In this document: piece after piece, positions 8,699 through 17,076 of the stretch
Layout of the letters: each line of letters starts with the position of its first letter
Numbering within the stretch: position 1 is the stretch's first letter
Assembly (NCBI GenBank): GCA_021819825.1
Contig: JAKAEZ010000002.1
Location: 124,001-188,000 of the forward strand
Direction: 5' to 3'
Length of the DNA: 64,000 nucleotides
Source: Planctomycetota bacterium
GTDB taxonomy: Bacteria > Planctomycetota > Phycisphaerae > WQYP01
Made by a program: the position numbers and the translations under genes
The notes under the pieces: generated by a model
What the model was told of the DNA's origin: nothing
What the model saw: only the letters and a program-made list of their open reading frames with translations
Databases searched by the model: none

Positions 8699-9553
8699 TC
8701 AGCTCTGCCGCATGATGCCTTTGAGATTGGCCATTGTGCCACCAATATCGCCGCTGCGCATAAGTGTTTCACCAATTAACACCGAGCGTATACCAACCGC
8801 ATTTAATCTCTGAATATCGGACCGATCCCGAATTCCACTCTCGGACACCAGCACGGCTTTATCGTTGACAAATTCCGCCAAGCGCAGCGAATTAACCAGA
8901 TCGACCTTGAAGGTTGTTAAATCCCGATTGTTAATTCCCAGCAGGCTGTAACTGCGCATCGGAAAACCGAGCATATTAAGCACGCGAAGCAAACTGTCGA
9001 GTTCATGAACCTCTATCAGGGCTGTGAGCTTTAATTCCGCCGCCAGTATCAGCATATCCATCATCACCGCTTCATCGAGAATTTCCGCGATAAGCAGAAT
9101 AGCATCCGCGCCGGCCAGCAGAGATTCCCACACCTGATACGGGTCAATGAGAAAATCTTTCCGCAGGATCGGAATGGGTACTTCGCGGCGAATCTGCCGC
9201 AGGTAATCCAGTGAACCGTGGAAATATTCCTCATCCGTCAGTACGGATAGTGCATCGGCCCCCGCACTGGTGTATGCTTTGGCTATCGCGACGGGGTCAA
9301 AGTCGCCGCGAATGATGCCGGCGGAAGGGGATGCTTTTTTTACCTCCGCGATAACGTTGACCAAGCCCACGGGTTCGCGGGTCACGGCGGCAAAAAAATT
9401 TCGGGGAGCTTCTATGTCACGGCATTGCGCCTGAAGCTCGGTTAAGGGCACGCGCGATATGGCCTGGGCGACCTCCCGCTTTTTGGTTTCGACGATCTTC
9501 TGGAGAATATTCAGCGTATATTCCTTTTTCTGGAGACCAACACATCCATCCAC
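8699..9553 (-). CDS. trpC: Indole-3-glycerol phosphate synthase
   Basis: TrpC closes the indole ring in tryptophan biosynthesis, converting carboxyphenylamino-deoxyribulose phosphate to indole-3-glycerol phosphate. The barrel motifs are complete: EVKKASPSAG (catalytic Lys), ADALSVLTDEEYFHGS, PILRKDFLIDPYQ, ADAILLIAEIL, LIEVHE, LGINNRDL and VSESGI. The frame opens with GTG at 9553 (284 residues), but that codon has no obvious Shine-Dalgarno. The conserved start (NILQKIVETKKREVA) lies further in. An AAAAAGGA sequence sits seven bases before a CTG at 9514, which would give 271 residues, so the true start is uncertain. No other trp gene is nearby. Confidence 0.93.
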   Translation of the reverse strand: MDGCVGLQKKEYTLNILQKIVETKKREVAQAISRVPLTELQAQCRDIEAPRNFFAAVTREPVGLVNVIAEVKKASPSAGIIRGDFDPVAIAKAYTSAGADALSVLTDEEYFHGSLDYLRQIRREVPIPILRKDFLIDPYQVWESLLAGADAILLIAEILDEAVMMDMLILAAELKLTALIEVHELDSLLRVLNMLGFPMRSYSLLGINNRDLTTFKVDLVNSLRLAEFVNDKAVLVSESGIRDRSDIQRLNAVGIRSVLIGETLMRSGDIGGTMANLKGIMRQS

Positions 9554-9573
9554 CGACTCATCATCCTCAATCC

Positions 9574-10557
9574 ATGCTTGCCGGCTACGTCATTTTAGCA
9601 ATTCTATCGGCAATAAGCCTTTCCGTCCTGATCCTTACCGGCGTATTTTCCGCCAAGCCCCTGGCGACCGCGCCGGTAAGGCGAAATACGCTGGACTACC
9701 TGTTTATATTGTTTGTCCTCATGCTCTATTTTTTCTTTACGTTCCTTTCCGCGCCTGTTGCGCTGCATTTCATGCCCATGGTTCAGGCCGCGAGCCTTGC
9801 CGATGTTATTGGCAGAATTGCCGCCGTGGTGGCAATTTTCCTGGTCGGCTCGCGATTCTTTGAAAACGGAATATCCGGCCTGGGAGCTTCCGTTGGTCTT
9901 GTTCCCAAAGGTATTGTCGTTGGCGCTTTAAGCTTTGTCGCCATCACGCCGATTTTATATTCTCTTCTTGCGGCGACCGAAGCACTGGCCACACACATCA
10001 CGCACAAAATGCCGCCCGTGCATCCCATGCTCAAGGCGCTGGCAACGGATCACTCGGCAACGAGCCTGGCATTTTTATCCTTTTTAATTGTGGTGGCTGC
10101 CCCCATTTCCGAAGAACTATTTTTCCGTGGACTGATTCAATCCTGGTTGGGCCAAAAACTGGCATTTCTTACGGCTCGCGCCGCCGAGGAACCGGCAGAT
10201 GGCATGCGTCGGCCGGCGATCGCGCAGGTTATACATTTTTTGGGAGCCGTTTTCACCAGCACACGTCACGCTTCAGCCGTGGCCGCCGAAGAGCCCGCCG
10301 CCAATCGCCGGTCGGCGGATGCGTGGATTCCGCGTAACCGTTGGATCGCTATTCTGATAACAGCCACGCTATTCGCGGGCATGCACTTCGCAGTTGCCAA
10401 AGGATATGACGAGTATTTCCCCGTGTTGTTTCTTTTAGGCGTGGCCCTGGGATATATTTACGAACGCACCGGTAATATCTGGACAGACATTACCATGCAC
10501 GCCTGTTTTAATCTCATTCCCACCGTGCTTATTCTTTGCGGCGTAAAACCGAAATAA
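9574..10557 (+). CDS. CPBP family intramembrane glutamic endopeptidase
   Basis: This 327-residue multi-helix membrane protein has the CPBP (Abi/CAAX protease-like) signature. EELFFRG at about residues 180-186 supplies the catalytic Glu pair and Arg, MHF at about 270 the second motif, and HACFNL at about 309 the third. Substrates of most bacterial members are unknown; some process peptides or give immunity to bacteriocins. An insert of about 60 residues between motifs 1 and 2 (about 200-255) is Ala/Glu/Arg rich, lacks hydrophobic segments and is longer than usual. The gene is divergent from trpC and its 3' end abuts a dispersed repeat at 10561. Confidence 0.85.
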   Translation: MLAGYVILAILSAISLSVLILTGVFSAKPLATAPVRRNTLDYLFILFVLMLYFFFTFLSAPVALHFMPMVQAASLADVIGRIAAVVAIFLVGSRFFENGISGLGASVGLVPKGIVVGALSFVAITPILYSLLAATEALATHITHKMPPVHPMLKALATDHSATSLAFLSFLIVVAAPISEELFFRGLIQSWLGQKLAFLTARAAEEPADGMRRPAIAQVIHFLGAVFTSTRHASAVAAEEPAANRRSADAWIPRNRWIAILITATLFAGMHFAVAKGYDEYFPVLFLLGVALGYIYERTGNIWTDITMHACFNLIPTVLILCGVKPK

Positions 10558-10560
10558 TCG

Positions 10561-10583
10561 CGGCCATTACTCGGACAGGCTCC
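10561..10583 (+). repeat. Single-end copy of the dispersed inverted-repeat element
   Basis: Starting four bases after the CPBP stop codon, 23 bases (CGGCCATTACTCGGACAGGC and three more) match the right end of the 282-bp element at 26831-27112. No partner end was found nearby, so this is a solo end or a decayed copy. Confidence 0.75.
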
Positions 10584-10666
10584 CAGTTGTGCGGCGCGTT
10601 TACGTAATACCGCCGGCGAAGCGGGAGGCTTTATCAAGGGCGTTCAATGCATTTCCGGAAGGTGAG

Positions 10667-11467
10667 TTACTGCAGCGGAAGATCAAGGCGGAAATTGGTT
10701 CCTTTACCCGGCTCACTGGTAAAGGAAATATGTCCGCGATGCTCTTCGATAATGCGGCGCGTGGTGGCCAACCCCAGGCCGGTGCCCCCTTTTTTCGTTG
10801 TGTAATAGGCTTCAAAAATATGCGATTCCGCACCCGGTGCCACACCAGATCCCGTATCGGCTACATCCAGGAAGACACGCGATTGATCGACATGCGTGCG
10901 AATAATCAGGTCCCCCCCTTCCGGCATAGCCTGTACCGCATTGAGCATCAGATTCAACAGGGCTTGTTTGATCAAATTCGGGTCCAGGAGACATACGGGT
11001 TCCTCCTGGCACAAACTGGTATGAAGTCGAATGTTGGAGGCTTGCGATTGCGGGCGAAAAAAGTCGACCAAATCCCGGACCAAATCATTGAGCCGCGTGG
11101 GTTTGCTATGCAGTTCCAAGCGACCGGCAAAGCGCAGAAAATCATCCAGCGTATGGCCCAGACGATCCACCTCTTTACGAAGGGTTGAAACTCTGGCCCG
11201 GCTGGATTCCACCCCGGGCAGGCCCACGAGATCCTCCTGCAGCAATTGCAAGTTCAGTTTAATTGTGGAAAGCGGATTTTTTAATTCATGCGCCAATCCG
11301 CCGGCCAGTTCTCCCAGGCGTGCCAGTTGCTGCAAGCGAGCCAGCCGATCGCGTTCCCGCGCGGAATGATCAGCGGCCGAATCTTCCGGTCGCACCGTTA
11401 CTTCGCCAAGATGTGCTGGAGGCTCGGTCATGGTGCTTTGCGAATACTCCGATCTCCGTGTCAACAA
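10667..11467 (-). CDS. Sensor histidine kinase (NtrB/HisKA type, no membrane segment)
   Basis: This 266-residue protein has a short N-terminus, then a dimerisation/phosphoacceptor domain with LAHELKNPLST (phospho-His about residue 60). The ATPase domain follows: N box LLNLMLNAVQAMPEGG, G1 box DTGSGV and G2 box GGTGLGLA. It lacks a transmembrane segment and any obvious PAS or other sensor domain, so it probably takes its signal from a partner protein inside the cell. No response regulator gene is adjacent; the HD-GYP regulator at 23482 is the only receiver in the window. The start used (11467) gives a polar N-terminus; an internal ATG 12 codons later is an alternative. Confidence 0.88.
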   Translation of the reverse strand: MLTRRSEYSQSTMTEPPAHLGEVTVRPEDSAADHSARERDRLARLQQLARLGELAGGLAHELKNPLSTIKLNLQLLQEDLVGLPGVESSRARVSTLRKEVDRLGHTLDDFLRFAGRLELHSKPTRLNDLVRDLVDFFRPQSQASNIRLHTSLCQEEPVCLLDPNLIKQALLNLMLNAVQAMPEGGDLIIRTHVDQSRVFLDVADTGSGVAPGAESHIFEAYYTTKKGGTGLGLATTRRIIEEHRGHISFTSEPGKGTNFRLDLPLQ

Positions 11468-11524
11468 GCGGGCGATGGAAGCTACGGTACCGCCGACATC
11501 CCGCCCAAGGCAAACACACCCAGG

Positions 11525-11541
11525 GCAGGCGGGACGCCTGC
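11525..11541. repeat. GCAGGC-type hairpin
   Basis: GCAGGCG, a GGA loop and CGCCTGC form a 7-bp stem in the short gap between the histidine kinase and pnp. A related hairpin lies at 33943-33959. Short palindromes of this kind are commonly dispersed in intergenic DNA, and this one may also act as a weak terminator. Confidence 0.55.
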
Positions 11542-11591
11542 GTTACCAAATTGCCGCTCGGTAATTATCCATGGCTTGGCACGGGCCTGCC

Positions 11592-13751
11592 TTAGGCCGA
11601 GGGTGCCGATGCCGGTGCCGGAGCCGGGGCAACTGCGGGGGCCGCGGCGGCGGGCGGCGGATTTTCATCACGCATGGCCTGCTTGCGGGAAAGCTTAATG
11701 CGGCCCTGATCATCAATGGCAATGACCTTGACGCGAACTTCCTGGCCCATTTTCACTTCATCCAAGGCGTTTTTGACATATTTATCGGATAATTCACTGA
11801 TGTGACATAAGCCATCAACGCCGGGAATTACTTCAATAAACGCGCCGAATTCTTTGATCGACGAAACCTTGCCGTTGTAAATTTTGCCAACTTTGACATC
11901 TTCCGTGAGGCGTTCAACTTCCTCGCGGGCGCGTTCGGCGGCGGCCATTCCCAGTGCGGAAATAAAGACAGTGCCGTCATCTTCAATGTCAATCTTGGCA
12001 CCGGTTGTTTCCACAATTTTCTTGATGGTTTTGCCGCCGGGGCCAATGACTTTACCGATCTTCTCAGGATTGATATGAATGGTCAGCAGGCGCGGAGCAA
12101 AGGGGGAAATTTCCGCCCGGTGCGTGGGAATCACTTCCCGCATTTTTTCCAATATCTGTAACCGTGCCACGCGGGCTTGTTCCAGCGTAGCGGCGATTTG
12201 ATCAATGCGTAAACCGTGAATCTTCAAATCCAACTGAATTCCCGTAATACCCACTGTGGTACCGGAAACCTTGAAATCCATATCGCCGAAGTGATCTTCC
12301 TCACCAAGAATATCCGTCAGAAGCACTTCCCGGCCGCCTTCACTTACCAGACCGATACTGATACCGGCAACCGGACGGATCAGCGGTACGCCCGCATCCA
12401 GCAGGGCCAGCGTGCCGCCACATACGGATGCCATGGAGGAACTGCCGTTAGACTCAAGAATATCGGATACGACACGAATCACATACGGGAACTGATCCGG
12501 CGAAGGCAGCACGGGCTCCAGTGAACGCTCGGCCAAGGCTCCGTGCCCAATTTCCCGGCGGCCCGGCCCCATGATGCGCTTGACTTCCCCGGTGGCAAAC
12601 GGCGGGAAGTTGTAATGCAGCATAAATTTCTTGGAATATTCCTCGCCCAATCCGTCGACAATTTGCTCATCATCACCGGTGCCCAAGGTGGTGGTGACAA
12701 GCGCCTGGGTTTCACCCCGGCAGAATACCGATGAACCATGCGTGCGGGGCAGCACACCCACTTGCCCGGAGATCGGACGAATCGTGGTATGATCCCGACC
12801 ATCCGGACGCACACCCGAGAGAATTAAATCCCGTACAACCTTTTCTTCAACTTGGGAAATGGCATTGGCCACCAGCGCGGGGTCATGGGTGGGCTTTCCG
12901 GTGGCGGAATCCACCGCGGTAAGCTTTTCAACAATTTCTTTTTTGATAACTTTGACGGCTTCGTAACGTTCCTGTTTGCCTGGAACTTGCCGGGCCTGCC
13001 GGAGTCGATCGGAATAACCGGCGACAATTTTCACCAGTTCCGCCGATGCAGAACGCAGTGTGCATTCCTTGGGCTTACCGACTTTAGCCATGAGATCGCG
13101 TTGCAGTGCCACCAATTGGCGGATAAACTTTTGACCAAACTCAATCGCTTCCAACACTGATTTTTCAGATTGCTCGCGTGCGCCAACTTCGATCATATTG
13201 ATATGATCCTCGGTGCCGGTCAGCAGCAGATCCATATCCGAGGCGTCCATTTCCGCCTGCGTGGGCATGAGCATCAATTGACCGTCTATGCGTCCGACGC
13301 GCACCGCGCCAATGGGGCCTTCAAAAGGAATTTTGCTGATGGCCAGCGCGGCGGACGCGCCAACCATCGCCAGAATATCCGGATCATTCTGCCCATCGGC
13401 AGACAATACCATGGACTGAATTAATACTTCATCCATATACCCCAGCGGAAACAACGGGCGAATCGGCCGGTCAATCATTCGGGCGGTCAATGTTTCCTTC
13501 GTGGAGGGGCGGCCTTCGCGTTTGATAAATCCACCGGGGAATTTACCGGCTGCGGAAGTTTTTTCACGATAATCAACCGTGAGCGGGAAAAAATCGATTC
13601 CGGGCCGCGGATCGGAGGTTACCACGGTGGTTAATACCACGGTATCACCAAACTGAACCAATACCGCGCCATCCGCCTGCTTCGCCAAATACCCCGTCTC
13701 AATGGATAATTTCCGACCGTTTAATTCTGTCTCAACTTTAACTGCCGTCAT
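11592..13751 (-). CDS. pnp: Polyribonucleotide nucleotidyltransferase (PNPase)
   Basis: PNPase degrades RNA from the 3' end using phosphate and is part of the RNA degradosome. The 719-residue protein has two RNase PH domains (N-terminal one with FGDTVVLTTVVTS; second one with RTHGSSVFCRGETQAL and GDMDFKVSGT). A KH domain (INPEKIGKVIGPGGKTIKKI) and an S1 domain (GAFIEVIPGVDGLCHISEL) follow, then an Ala/Pro-rich tail. ATG at 13751 has GAAGGA seven bases upstream and begins at the conserved MTAVKVE; an in-frame start at 13787 is less likely. rpsO lies upstream in the same direction, the classic rpsO-pnp order. A strong palindrome in the leader may serve autoregulation. Confidence 0.97.
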   Translation of the reverse strand: MTAVKVETELNGRKLSIETGYLAKQADGAVLVQFGDTVVLTTVVTSDPRPGIDFFPLTVDYREKTSAAGKFPGGFIKREGRPSTKETLTARMIDRPIRPLFPLGYMDEVLIQSMVLSADGQNDPDILAMVGASAALAISKIPFEGPIGAVRVGRIDGQLMLMPTQAEMDASDMDLLLTGTEDHINMIEVGAREQSEKSVLEAIEFGQKFIRQLVALQRDLMAKVGKPKECTLRSASAELVKIVAGYSDRLRQARQVPGKQERYEAVKVIKKEIVEKLTAVDSATGKPTHDPALVANAISQVEEKVVRDLILSGVRPDGRDHTTIRPISGQVGVLPRTHGSSVFCRGETQALVTTTLGTGDDEQIVDGLGEEYSKKFMLHYNFPPFATGEVKRIMGPGRREIGHGALAERSLEPVLPSPDQFPYVIRVVSDILESNGSSSMASVCGGTLALLDAGVPLIRPVAGISIGLVSEGGREVLLTDILGEEDHFGDMDFKVSGTTVGITGIQLDLKIHGLRIDQIAATLEQARVARLQILEKMREVIPTHRAEISPFAPRLLTIHINPEKIGKVIGPGGKTIKKIVETTGAKIDIEDDGTVFISALGMAAAERAREEVERLTEDVKVGKIYNGKVSSIKEFGAFIEVIPGVDGLCHISELSDKYVKNALDEVKMGQEVRVKVIAIDDQGRIKLSRKQAMRDENPPPAAAAPAVAPAPAPASAPSA

Positions 13752-14095
13752 TTTTGTGTCCTTCAATAAAAACCTGATTACCAACAACTTCTACAACAAC
13801 ATCTCGTGCGATCCCTTCCCGATTACCGTAATCGGGAAAATCTTGGATCACACACCGGCGGGAATAACAACAACTCCCGCGACGATTAACCAGCCAGTCG
13901 AACGCAAAACATTTTTGCATCCAAACCACCGGGCCGCCGGATCAGGCCACGTACTGGCAACTGATCTGGCGCATTTTTAAAAAGACTCCGGGATAAATGC
14001 CTTCGCATGGTGGCCCGTGCTGGTTTGTACCTGCCTGTGACTGCCTGATCCTGATAAGGTTCGTAAATAACCCAGGACCCGGCGGGCCGGGCAAG
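13752..14095 (-). promoter_or_regulatory. pnp leader / rpsO-pnp intergenic region with palindrome
   Basis: This 344-base gap separates rpsO and pnp. A 23-base near-perfect palindrome, TTCCCGATTAC-C-GTAATCGGGAA, lies at 13816-13838, about 65 bases before the pnp start. In transcripts it would form an 11-bp stem. In enterobacteria the pnp leader hairpin is cut by RNase III and then by PNPase for autoregulation; the position here fits a similar role, which is an inference. The rest of the gap shows no gene. Confidence 0.5.
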
Positions 14096-14362
14096 TTACT
14101 TACGCAAGCCGAGGCGTGTGATAATAGCCTGATACCGCTGGGGGTCTGTGCGGGTCAGATATTTCAACAGGCTGGAACGCTTTCCCACCATCTTGAGCAA
14201 CCCGCGTCGCGAAGAAAAGTCTTTCTTATGCGTTTTGAGGTGCCCCGTCAGGTCATTTATCCGCTCGGTCAGCAGGGCAATCTGCACTTCCGCTGAGCCG
14301 GTGTCTTTTTCATGGGTGCGTGTGTCGGTGATTATTTGCCGCTTCTTTTCCTCTGTGATCAT
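14096..14362 (-). CDS. rpsO: 30S ribosomal protein S15
   Basis: S15 is a primary binder of the central domain of 16S rRNA. The 88-residue length is exactly normal. The conserved core is complete: [20 protein letters not shown], the [21 protein letters not shown] block, and [24 protein letters not shown] at the end. It is transcribed toward pnp, as in many bacteria, and is probably the first gene of that unit. S15 commonly represses its own translation through an mRNA structure near the start; that could not be verified here. Confidence 0.97.
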   Translation of the reverse strand: MITEEKKRQIITDTRTHEKDTGSAEVQIALLTERINDLTGHLKTHKKDFSSRRGLLKMVGKRSSLLKYLTRTDPQRYQAIITRLGLRK

Positions 14363-14730
14363 TATCCTATATACCTTTCGCCATTCTTACAACGGGATAC
14401 TGTCAGCACATGCCAACACGTTCCTCGCGGGAATTTAAGCTTCTGCATTATAACCCGTGGGCCGCCTGCTGCAAGCGGTTGCCGGCGAGTGTTGTCAACG
14501 AAGTGTCAGCGCAGAGGCGGGAGTTGGAAGTTAAGAGTTACAATGCTTCGCGGTCGCCGGCGCTGCTATGGGCTTAATTTCAGATTCCAAATTCCAGATT
14601 CCAGGTTCCAGATTCCAGGTTTCTCGCCACACGGTCCGCTAATGTTGCGTGTCGGCGGATCTTCGGGGCTTCAAGGTTTTGCAGGTTGCGGTACAATCTG
14701 CGGCGGTTACAGGGTTTTGCAGGCGGATAT
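14363..14730. other. Intergenic region between rpsO and the rlmI-like gene
   Basis: This 368-base divergent gap must contain promoters for both neighbours, but no convincing -35/-10 pair was singled out. Its middle holds a tandem short repeat at 14580-14622 made of CCAGATTCCAGGTT-like units. A second small duplication of CAGGGTTTTGCAGGCGGATAT against GGTTTTGCAGGTTGCGGTAC is visible at about 14672-14730. No gene was recognised. Confidence 0.5.
14580..14622. repeat. Tandem short repeat (CAGATTCCA units)
   Basis: Three to four copies of a CAGATTCCA(G/A)(G/A)TTC-like unit lie in tandem in the rpsO to rlmI gap. It resembles, in style but not in exact sequence, the tract at 6791-6823. Confidence 0.6.
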
Positions 14731-16041
14731 ATGCAGGGACGCAATAATAAAAGACATTTTGTCTCACACCATCGGCGGCGACCCAGCCTGCCTACCGCAG
14801 ATACCGACGTCGGCGGTCCAGATGCCATCGACGCGCCCGGCAGCCGACTGGCGGCATTTACGCCCCGTCCCGGGCTGGGATGGGTGCAATTGCGCAATGC
14901 TGTTTTCAGCACGTCCATTTTCAAAAAAATGGTGGGCAAGACTTCACCCGGCCTGGCCGCCGGCGAGTTAGTTACGGTTTACGACCGCGACGGTGTTCTG
15001 TTTGGCGTGGGGCTGTTTAACCCGCAATCGCAATTGGCCTTGCGGATGGTAAGCTTTACCGAGGCGGAAATTACCGAATCGTTTCTGGAAGATCGTCTGG
15101 CCGCGGCGGCCAAGCTTCGCCGGCAAACGCTAAAGCTGGATAGCACCACCAACGCTTACCGCGTGGCTCATGCCGAAGGCGATGGCCTGCCAGGACTGAT
15201 TGTGGATCGCCTGGGCGACACGGCGGTGGTGGAAATATTTTCCATGGCCATGTTCAAACGCATCGGCCGGATTAAACATACCCTGCTGGAAGTTTTACCG
15301 GTCACGCGAGTCGTATTCCGCTCGGATGAACATATCCAGCGGGCGGAGGGATTTTTTCTGCGGCAGGATGACATTCGTGATGGCCAAACGCGCGGCACCG
15401 TGGAAGAAAACGGCCTGCGTTTTGAAGTTGATGTGGCGGCGGGCCACAAAACCGGTTTCTTTTGTGATCAGCGGGACAACCGCCTGGCGTTGACCAAATT
15501 CACCGCCGAGGCACGCATGCTGGATGTCTGCTGCTATTCCGGCGGCTTTGGCATTTACGCTGCCACCCTTGGCAAAGCGGCCCACGTTACCGCTGTGGAT
15601 TTGGATGAAAATGCCATCGTCCTGGCTAAACGCAACATGCAACTGAATCGGATTCCAACCGGCAGGTATCAGTGTATCCATGCGGATGCCTACGCCTATC
15701 TGCGGCAGATGAAGCTTAATGACCAGGCGTACGATGTCGTGGTGCTGGATCCGCCGAAGTTCATTGGCGGCCGCGATGAATTTGCCCAGGGGCGTAAATC
15801 TTATTTTGATCTTAACAAACTGGCCATGGGTGTGGTAAAGCCCGGCGGCCTGATGGTAACATGCTCATGCAGCGGACTTATGGACATAGCAGAATTTCAG
15901 AATATGTTGCGCGGCTCCGCCCGCAGCGCCCAGCGGCGATTACAAATTCTGGCGGTAACGGGTCCGGGGCCGGACCATCCGGTTATGACTGAATATCTGG
16001 AAGGGCAATATCTTAAATGCCTGTGGTGTCGCGTACTGTAA
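14731..16041 (+). CDS. rlmI: Class I SAM-dependent rRNA methyltransferase (RlmI-like)
   Basis: This family methylates cytosine 5 of 23S rRNA (C1962 in E. coli). The protein (436 residues from ATG 14731) has an N-terminal PUA-like RNA-binding domain (WVQLRNAVFSTSIFKKMVG). A central segment follows with LPGLIVDRLGDTAVVEIFS and KTGFFCDQRDNR. The Rossmann methyltransferase domain has LDVCCYSGGFGIYAA as the SAM site, DPPKF as motif IV and TCSCSGLM with the catalytic-region Cys. The N-terminal 30 residues before the PUA domain are poorly conserved, so the start could be the ATG at 14686 or later than 14731. kdsA follows after about 20 bases and is likely co-transcribed. Confidence 0.88.
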   Translation: MQGRNNKRHFVSHHRRRPSLPTADTDVGGPDAIDAPGSRLAAFTPRPGLGWVQLRNAVFSTSIFKKMVGKTSPGLAAGELVTVYDRDGVLFGVGLFNPQSQLALRMVSFTEAEITESFLEDRLAAAAKLRRQTLKLDSTTNAYRVAHAEGDGLPGLIVDRLGDTAVVEIFSMAMFKRIGRIKHTLLEVLPVTRVVFRSDEHIQRAEGFFLRQDDIRDGQTRGTVEENGLRFEVDVAAGHKTGFFCDQRDNRLALTKFTAEARMLDVCCYSGGFGIYAATLGKAAHVTAVDLDENAIVLAKRNMQLNRIPTGRYQCIHADAYAYLRQMKLNDQAYDVVVLDPPKFIGGRDEFAQGRKSYFDLNKLAMGVVKPGGLMVTCSCSGLMDIAEFQNMLRGSARSAQRRLQILAVTGPGPDHPVMTEYLEGQYLKCLWCRVL

Positions 16042-16062
16042 GCGCATGATAAAATGAGGTCT

Positions 16063-16887
16063 ATGATGAATACCTATCAATTCTCCAAATTTTCCTGGAC
16101 GCCGGGCGAAAAACTTTTACTGATCGGCGGCCCCTGTGTCATTGAAAGCCGGGAGATGTGCCTGCATATTGGCAAAACCGTGGCGGAGATATGCCAAAAA
16201 CTGGACATTGCCTATGTGTTTAAGGCCAGCTTTGACAAAGCCAACCGCTCGGGCAGCGGCAGCTTTCGTGGTCATGGAATCCAACACGGATTGGATATTC
16301 TCGCGCACATGAAGCAGACCCTGAGCGTGCCGATTACCACCGATGTGCATGAGAGCGATCAGGTGGCGGCGGTGGCCCAAGTTGCGGACATTATCCAGAT
16401 TCCCGCGTTTTTATGTCGGCAGACCGATTTATTGATCGCCGCGGGCGAAAGCGGCAAAGCGGTCAATGTTAAAAAGGGGCAATTCATGGCTCCGTGGGAA
16501 ATGAAAAATGTTATCGACAAAATTCGCTCCACCGGCAACACGCAACCCATGCTGACCGAGCGCGGAACCTTTTTTGGCTATAACCGCCTGGTCAATGACA
16601 TGACCGGCATTCCGCAAATGCAGGCCCTGGGAGCACCGGTCATTTTTGATGCCACACATTCCACACAGCTTCCCGGCGGGCTGGGAAACGCCACCGGCGG
16701 CCAGCGGCAATATGTCGGCCTATTGGCCAACGCCGCCACGGCAGCCGGTGCCGACGGCTTATTTGTGGAAGTCCATCCAACCCCCGAAAAAAGCCCCTCC
16801 GACGCCGCCACGATCTTCCCCCTGGATCAACTGGAAACTCTACTGCGCCGCTGCCTGGCAATCCGTGCAGCACTGAAGCAGGGTTAA
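16063..16887 (+). CDS. kdsA: 3-deoxy-8-phosphooctulonate synthase
   Basis: KdsA condenses phosphoenolpyruvate with arabinose 5-phosphate to make KDO 8-phosphate, the first step to the KDO sugar of lipopolysaccharide. Family motifs are complete: GGPCVIES, FKASFDKANRS, TTDVHE, NVKKGQFMAPWEM, RGTFFGYNRLVNDM, DATHSTQLPGG and FVEVHPTPEKSPSD. Length (about 274 residues) is normal. GAGGT precedes two adjacent ATG codons (16063, 16066), either of which may be used. With lpxK, hldE and gmhB at 56059-59723 it shows that this organism makes an LPS-type outer membrane. Its 3' end abuts a decayed MauE-like remnant on the other strand. Confidence 0.96.
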   Translation: MMNTYQFSKFSWTPGEKLLLIGGPCVIESREMCLHIGKTVAEICQKLDIAYVFKASFDKANRSGSGSFRGHGIQHGLDILAHMKQTLSVPITTDVHESDQVAAVAQVADIIQIPAFLCRQTDLLIAAGESGKAVNVKKGQFMAPWEMKNVIDKIRSTGNTQPMLTERGTFFGYNRLVNDMTGIPQMQALGAPVIFDATHSTQLPGGLGNATGGQRQYVGLLANAATAAGADGLFVEVHPTPEKSPSDAATIFPLDQLETLLRRCLAIRAALKQG

Positions 16888-17076
16888 TTTAAGAGCCAGC
16901 ACGGACAGGTGAATGCCCTCGACAGCAAGTTCCATACAGCGTCACGCGCCGGAGTAAAGCCCTTTTCGCACCGCGACAATAACGGGCACCAAGCCGAGCG
17001 AAGTCCGCAGGGAGAAGATCGAAATCTATCTCCTTCGCCCACCCGCGGAAAGGTTCAGGGACTGTGCGCGATTCAT
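16888..17076 (-). pseudogene. Truncated MauE-like gene remnant (second copy)
   Basis: Reading the minus strand from ATG at 17076 (overlapping the previous stop as ATGA, with AAGGAGG upstream), the frame gives MNRAQSLNLSAGGRRR, then a TAG. It continues as ISIFSLRTSLGLVPVIVAVRKGLYSGA, then another stop. This matches the start of the MauE-like gene at 18639 (MSRVPPLELSAPGRWRSN, IFWLRTLVGL, IVAAVLKWCYPG). Base-level similarity continues: GACGCTGTATGG against GACGCTGTACGG, and GGCATTCACCTGTCCGTG against GGCATTCACTTGCCCGTG. The similarity ends near the kdsA stop. The remnant has a nonsense codon, at least one indel and no 3' half, so it is a broken duplicate. The alignment was made by eye. Confidence 0.75.

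Noticed and set aside
10589-11188. A 199-codon plus-strand frame opposite the histidine kinase
   Set aside because: It is fully antisense to a kinase with intact catalytic motifs and matches no known protein.
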